Shown here: one piece after another, positions 6,156-9,433 of the stretch
Layout of the letters: each line of letters opens with the position of its first letter
Position numbering within the stretch: the first letter of the stretch is position 1
Assembly (NCBI GenBank): GCA_028290765.1
Contig: JAQGJF010000655.1
Span: 1-9,433 of the forward strand
Direction: 5' to 3'
Source: Tardiphaga sp.
GTDB lineage: Bacteria > Pseudomonadota > Alphaproteobacteria > Rhizobiales > Xanthobacteraceae
DNA length: 9,433 bases
Translations under genes and position numbers: made by a program
The notes under the pieces: model-generated
Database searches by the model: none
What the model was told of the DNA's origin: nothing
The model's input: only the letters and a program-made list of their open reading frames with translations

Positions 6156-6179
6156 AGCGCCCGCTCTTTTGCGGGCGTT
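6156..6179 (+). terminator. Probable intrinsic terminator after the DUF1127 gene
   Basis: CGCCCGC (6158-6164) and GCGGGCG (6171-6177) form a GC-rich 7-bp stem around TCTTTT, extendable by A-T and G-T pairs. The following bases are TTGTCGT, a poor T-tract, as often in high-GC alphaproteobacteria. It would separate the DUF1127 gene from trmFO. Confidence 0.65.
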
Positions 6180-6199
6180 GTCGTATCGGCGACGATAGC

Positions 6200-6248
6200 T
6201 GTTCAAGGCAAGTTCCTGTTTAAGCCAGGTTCTTGTTCAAGGACCTTG
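6200..6248 (+). repeat. Repeat cluster in the trmFO leader
   Basis: TGTTCAAGG occurs twice (6200-6208 and 6234-6242, 34 bp apart). Between them, AAGTTCCTG (6210-6218) and CAGGTTCTT (6226-6234) can form a stem with a symmetric TT/TT internal loop. CAAGGACCTTG (6238-6248) is an 11-bp odd palindrome. These lie 55-103 bases before the trmFO ATG. They could be a regulator-binding array or leader structure. Confidence 0.4.
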
Positions 6249-6302
6249 TTCCGATGCGATCTGGATTCCACTTGGCCTGAAAACGCGCTACCTGTGGCGC
6301 CC

Positions 6303-7736
6303 ATGACAGGCACCAAATCCATCGTCGAACCCGTCCATATCATCGGCGCCGGCCTCGCCGGATCCGAAGCCGCATGGCAGGTCGCCAGCGCCGGTATCTC
6401 CGTGATTCTACACGAGATGCGGCCGCAGCGGATGACCGAAGCCCATCGCACCGACGGCCTCGCCGAACTGGTCTGTTCCAACTCGTTCCGTTCCGATGAC
6501 GCCGCCAACAACGCGGTCGGGCTGCTGCACGCCGAGATGCGCGCGCTGGGCTCGCTGATCATGCGTGCCGCCGATGCCAACCAGGTGCCGGCCGGAGGCG
6601 CGCTGGCGGTGGATCGCGACGGCTTCTCCACCGCGGTCACCAAGGCGCTCCACGACCATCCCTTGATCGAGATCCGCCGGGCCGAAATCGACGGCCTGCC
6701 GCCGTCGGACTGGCGCAACGTCATTGTCGCCACCGGCCCTTTGACCTCGGCTCCCCTCGCCGACGCGATCCGCGAACTCACCGACGAGAATGCGCTGGCG
6801 TTTTTCGATGCTATCGCGCCGATCGTGCACAAGGATTCCATCGACATGTCGGTGGCCTGGTTCCAGTCGCGTTACGACAAGGTCGGCCCCGGCGGCACCG
6901 GCGCCGACTACATCAATTGCCCGATGACCAGGGAGCAGTACGACGGCTTCGTCGACGCGCTGCTGTCCGGCGAAAAGACCGACTTCAAGGAATGGGAGCT
7001 GAACACCCCCTATTTCGACGGCTGCCTGCCAATCGAGGTGATGGCCGAGCGCGGCCGCGAGACGCTGCGCTACGGCCCGATGAAGCCGGTCGGCCTCACC
7101 AATCCCAACGATCCCCTGGTCAAGGCCTATGCCATCGTGCAGCTGCGCCAGGACAACAAGCTCGGCACGCTCTACAACATGGTCGGCTTCCAGACCAAAC
7201 TGAAGCACGGCGCGCAGCAGCGCATCTTCCGCACTATCCCCGGTTTGGAGAACGCCGAATTCGCCCGACTCGGCGGGCTGCATCGCAACACCTTTCTCAA
7301 CTCGCCAAAGCTGCTCGACGGCCAATTGCGATTGCGCGCGCAGCCGCGGCTGCGCTTCGCCGGACAGATGACCGGCTGCGAGGGCTATGTCGAATCCGCC
7401 AGTGTCGGGTTGATGGCCGGCCTCTATGCCGCGGCCGATGCGCGGCTGCAGCAGCTTTCTCCGCCGCCGCCGACCACGGCGCTGGGTTCGCTGCTCGGCC
7501 ATATCACCGGCGGGCACATTGAAACCGTCGATGCCGGTCCGCGCTCGTTCCAGCCGATGAACATCAATTTCGGCCTGTTCCCGCCGCTGGCCAGTCCTCC
7601 TACCCGAAATGCCGAAGGCGCGCGGCTCCGCGGCACCGAAAAGACCGTCGCCAAGAAGCAGGCGATGAGCGCCCGCGCCTTGACCGATCTCGATCGCTGG
7701 ATCGCCGACAGCCTGCGCATTCCGGCTGCCGCGTGA
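6303..7736 (+). CDS. trmFO: Methylenetetrahydrofolate-tRNA-(uracil-54-C5)-methyltransferase TrmFO
   Basis: Flavoenzyme of 477 aa that makes the T-loop 5-methyluridine at position 54 of tRNAs, using methylenetetrahydrofolate as carbon donor and FADH2 as reductant. The N-terminal Rossmann motif is [11 protein letters not shown] (GAGLAG at 15-20). The conserved block [17 protein letters not shown] carries Cys58, and [15 protein letters not shown] carries Cys206. These correspond to the two conserved cysteines (Cys53 and Cys226) of the Bacillus enzyme. Further TrmFO blocks are [27 protein letters not shown] and [13 protein letters not shown]. The start is the ATG at 6303, since [10 protein letters not shown] leads into the Rossmann fold with family-typical length. 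An in-frame TTG at 6246 would add 19 unrelated residues. The ribosome site is weak. The next gene begins inside its stop codon. Confidence 0.95.
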   Translation: MTGTKSIVEPVHIIGAGLAGSEAAWQVASAGISVILHEMRPQRMTEAHRTDGLAELVCSNSFRSDDAANNAVGLLHAEMRALGSLIMRAADANQVPAGGALAVDRDGFSTAVTKALHDHPLIEIRRAEIDGLPPSDWRNVIVATGPLTSAPLADAIRELTDENALAFFDAIAPIVHKDSIDMSVAWFQSRYDKVGPGGTGADYINCPMTREQYDGFVDALLSGEKTDFKEWELNTPYFDGCLPIEVMAERGRETLRYGPMKPVGLTNPNDPLVKAYAIVQLRQDNKLGTLYNMVGFQTKLKHGAQQRIFRTIPGLENAEFARLGGLHRNTFLNSPKLLDGQLRLRAQPRLRFAGQMTGCEGYVESASVGLMAGLYAAADARLQQLSPPPPTTALGSLLGHITGGHIETVDAGPRSFQPMNINFGLFPPLASPPTRNAEGARLRGTEKTVAKKQAMSARALTDLDRWIADSLRIPAAA

Positions 7737-8851
7737 GCCTTGCCATGACGCTGCCGAGAGACGACGCGGCCTTGTTGTCCGCCAAATGGACCGACGGCGT
7801 GCTATTGAAGCGCGACGTGTTTTCTACGGTCGAGCGCGGGCGTTACCGCGGCGAGGCCGGCGACGTCGAGGCGGTGTTGCGCCGGCTCGATCAGGTGCCG
7901 TGGTGGTCCTATATCCCCGCGCAGCATCTGTTCAATCGCGAGCGCCGCGCGCTAGCGCTGGCGCGCGACCTCCATGTCGGCCCGGAATTGCTGTGGGCCG
8001 GACGGCAGGCGCTGGTCCGCGGCTTCATCAACGGCGTTGCGCTGCATTTGGCAAAACCGTTCGGCGACGTCGCCTATTTCCATTCCGCCAAGCTGGCGCT
8101 GCGCCAGTTGCACCGCAGGGGCATTTGCCACAACGATCTTGCCAAGGAGCAGAACTGGCTGCGCGGCAGCGACGGCCGCGCCTATGTCACCGACTTCCAG
8201 CTGGCGGTCTGCTTCAAGAGCCGCAGCCGGCTGTTTCGCATCGCCGCCTATGAGGATCTGCGGCATCTGCTGAAACACAAGCGCAGCTATGCCCCGGAGG
8301 CGCTGACGCCGAAAGAACGCAAGATCCTGGCGCGCAAATCCTTTGTCGCGCGGATCTGGCTGATGACCGGCAAGAAGGTCTATCGCGCCATCACCCGAGG
8401 TATCTTCAATTTCACCGATCGCGAAGGCGGCGGCCGGCGTCTGGTCAACGACGCCCCGGTGCTGATCGACCTGATCCGGAAAAATCGCGCCGTTCGCGAT
8501 ACCGCGATTGTCGCCTTCGCCGACCGCCGCACCGGCGTCGGACTCTATGCCTTCGTCGAGGCCGACGATGCCGCGCTCGAAACGGCGCTGCAGAATGCGC
8601 TCATCGCGGCCAAGGGTCCGAAACCGCCGGAGCATCTCCAAATCATCCCGGCGCTGCCGCGCAATGCCGACGGCAGCATTCGCACCGAAATCCTGCAACT
8701 GGTGGCGATGAACCAGCTCGACCTGATCGAGCCGATGATAACCAGCGACACCGATCGGGCGTTCCTGAAAGGCATTTTGGAGTCGCGCAAGAATTTGCGC
8801 GACCGGTTCAATTTCGAGGCCACGGATCTGGGCACGTCGTCCCGGCCTTGA
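7733..8851 (+). CDS. RIO/Kdo-kinase-like protein with a C-terminal AMP-binding_C-like domain
   Basis: Cytoplasmic protein of 372 aa, with no predicted membrane segment. Residues about 20-230 resemble the bacterial kinase-like fold of lipopolysaccharide (Kdo/heptose) and RIO kinases: [14 protein letters not shown] (130-143) gives a catalytic loop with Asp135, and YVTDFQLAV (151-159) gives the DFG-equivalent Asp154. A glycine-rich loop is not evident, and the N-lobe VLRRL has Arg where Lys is expected. Residues about 255-330 ([12 protein letters not shown]...[24 protein letters not shown]) look like the small C-terminal subdomain of acyl-CoA synthetases (ANL family), but with Ser at the catalytic Lys position (DGSIR rather than GKIxR) and no adenylation domain. 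The start is GTG at 7733, overlapping the trmFO stop as GTGA. ATG at 7745 is an alternative. The last codons lie in a palindromic repeat. Substrate unknown. Confidence 0.82.
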   Translation: MSLAMTLPRDDAALLSAKWTDGVLLKRDVFSTVERGRYRGEAGDVEAVLRRLDQVPWWSYIPAQHLFNRERRALALARDLHVGPELLWAGRQALVRGFINGVALHLAKPFGDVAYFHSAKLALRQLHRRGICHNDLAKEQNWLRGSDGRAYVTDFQLAVCFKSRSRLFRIAAYEDLRHLLKHKRSYAPEALTPKERKILARKSFVARIWLMTGKKVYRAITRGIFNFTDREGGGRRLVNDAPVLIDLIRKNRAVRDTAIVAFADRRTGVGLYAFVEADDAALETALQNALIAAKGPKPPEHLQIIPALPRNADGSIRTEILQLVAMNQLDLIEPMITSDTDRAFLKGILESRKNLRDRFNFEATDLGTSSRP

Positions 8852-8859
8852 GCCGGGAC
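8839..8859. repeat. Palindromic repeat GTCCCGGC-CTTGA-GCCGGGAC at the gene end
   Basis: A perfect 8-bp GC-rich stem with a 5-nt loop containing the TGA stop (8849-8851) of the kinase-like gene. The stem encodes the last residues (about SSRP). The form, followed by CCA, is one I recall as a dispersed intergenic repeat of Bradyrhizobium-type genomes. It lies between two convergent genes and could also act as a bidirectional terminator. Confidence 0.7.
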
Positions 8860-8907
8860 CCAGAACCCCTGGCATCTCCATTGTGAACGAAGCACCGCAA
8901 CGCCGTC

Positions 8908-9433
8908 CTACCGGCGGAATGCTGGTGACCGCGACGCCCGCCACAACGTCCACAGGATCCGAAAACGTGACGTAACCCGCGGCATGAACGGATCATTGTC
9001 CGCGCGCGCCATGCGCTTGAGGTCGCGCTCGACCAGCGTCAGCGGCAGAAACACCGCCCTCGCCTCCGGCGCAATGCCAGGCAACAGCGTCCACGCGGTT
9101 TTAAGATGCGCGCGAGCCTCGCCGATCAATTCGTCCAGCGCCGCGCGCAAGGGCGGCGTCTCCTTGCCGGCGAACACCTCTTCCATGCCGCTACCGTGCC
9201 GTTCCAGCAATTGCAGCGGTACGAACAATTGCCGCCGCGACGCATCCAGCGGCAGCGCCGCGATCGCCCGGGCGATGCCCTGGGCCAGACCGGCATGACG
9301 CGCGAGATGATCGATCTCGTCGGATGGCGTCCCGATGATCTGTGCGCCGAGCGTAAACAACGTCGACGCCGTATCGTTGATGTAGCCCTCCAGCGCCGCC
9401 ATGGTCGGCATCGGATCGTTGTACAGATCGAAT
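8908..9433 (-). CDS. Squalene/phytoene synthase-family protein, NDUFAF6-like (C-terminal part)
   Basis: The frame is open to the right edge of the window, so the N-terminus and true start lie outside. About 175 residues are visible. FDLYNDPMPTMAALEGYINDTAS begins the visible part, as in trans-isoprenyl-diphosphate synthase (SQS/PSY) homologues. However, the second Asp-rich metal motif expected after the family's LGxAxQxxNILRD block is absent. In its place stand HAGLAQGIARAIAALP and RRQLFVPLQLLERHG, which match the pattern of the mitochondrial complex I assembly factor NDUFAF6 (GxAQGI, LxAxP, RRxxFLP, HG). A role in respiratory complex I assembly is therefore more likely than carotenoid or hopanoid synthesis. 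This is inferred from family resemblance only. The C-terminus (PRVTSRFRILWTLWRA) is basic and hydrophobic. The gene is convergent with the kinase-like gene, 56 nt apart. An ATG at 9411 is internal. Confidence 0.85.
   Translation of the reverse strand, partial: FDLYNDPMPTMAALEGYINDTASTLFTLGAQIIGTPSDEIDHLARHAGLAQGIARAIAALPLDASRRQLFVPLQLLERHGSGMEEVFAGKETPPLRAALDELIGEARAHLKTAWTLLPGIAPEARAVFLPLTLVERDLKRMARADNDPFMPRVTSRFRILWTLWRASRSPAFRR

Noticed and set aside
6408..7517. 369-codon minus-strand open frame
   Set aside because: Antisense shadow of trmFO, with no recognisable domain.
7952..8953. 333-codon minus-strand open frame
   Set aside because: Antisense shadow of the kinase-like gene that also crosses the palindromic repeat.

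Overview
The window looks like chromosome from an alphaproteobacterium of the Bradyrhizobium / Rhodopseudomonas / Afipia group (Nitrobacteraceae). This rests on the GC-rich codon use, the style of TrmFO and of the DUF1127 mini-protein, the NDUFAF6-like squalene/phytoene synthase relative, and a GTCCCGGC...GCCGGGAC palindrome of a kind I remember as common in these genomes. The genus is an inference. No tRNA, rRNA, CRISPR array, transposase or prophage gene was seen.

Left half (about 1-5534): a self-contained, locally regulated uptake locus. A LacI-family repressor (4479-5534, + strand) is divergent from a four-gene minus-strand operon. The operon order is an ADP-ribosylglycohydrolase (DraG/ARH)-like enzyme (4304-3300), a probable Tat-exported solute-binding protein (3272-1929), and two MalF/MalG-type permeases (1923-1006 and 1009-176). 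Spacings are 27 nt, 5 nt and a 4-nt ATGA overlap. The divergent region holds a near-consensus promoter for the operon (TTGACA, 16 bp, TATGAT). A perfect 12-bp palindrome, GTAAGCGCTTAC, lies over the predicted transcription start, and a degenerate second copy lies close to the lacI start. The wiring suggests an inducible importer for a sugar-like or glycoside-like solute, with the ADP-ribosylglycohydrolase homologue as the only enzyme in the operon. No ABC ATPase is present, so a shared ATPase encoded elsewhere is presumed. The substrate cannot be read from sequence.

Middle (5535-6302): 442 bp with no convincing gene but several inverted repeats, then a 50-aa DUF1127 protein (5977-6129) with a strong Shine-Dalgarno, which the standard long-ORF view misses. 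It is followed by two stacked hairpins, the first of which begins inside the last codons. The trmFO leader has a second cluster of short repeats.

Right half (6303-9433): trmFO, the folate/FAD-dependent tRNA U54 methyltransferase, overlaps by four bases (GTGA) a gene for an unusual protein. That protein has a RIO/Kdo-kinase-like domain (HND...DFQ) joined to what looks like the small C-terminal subdomain of acyl-CoA synthetases, without the adenylation domain. A palindromic repeat overlaps the end of this gene. A convergent gene enters from the right edge and encodes the C-terminal part of a squalene/phytoene synthase-family protein that resembles the mitochondrial complex I assembly factor NDUFAF6 more than a carotenoid enzyme.

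The best candidates for undescribed biology are the LacI / ADP-ribosylglycohydrolase / importer operon and the kinase plus ANL-C fusion coupled to trmFO.
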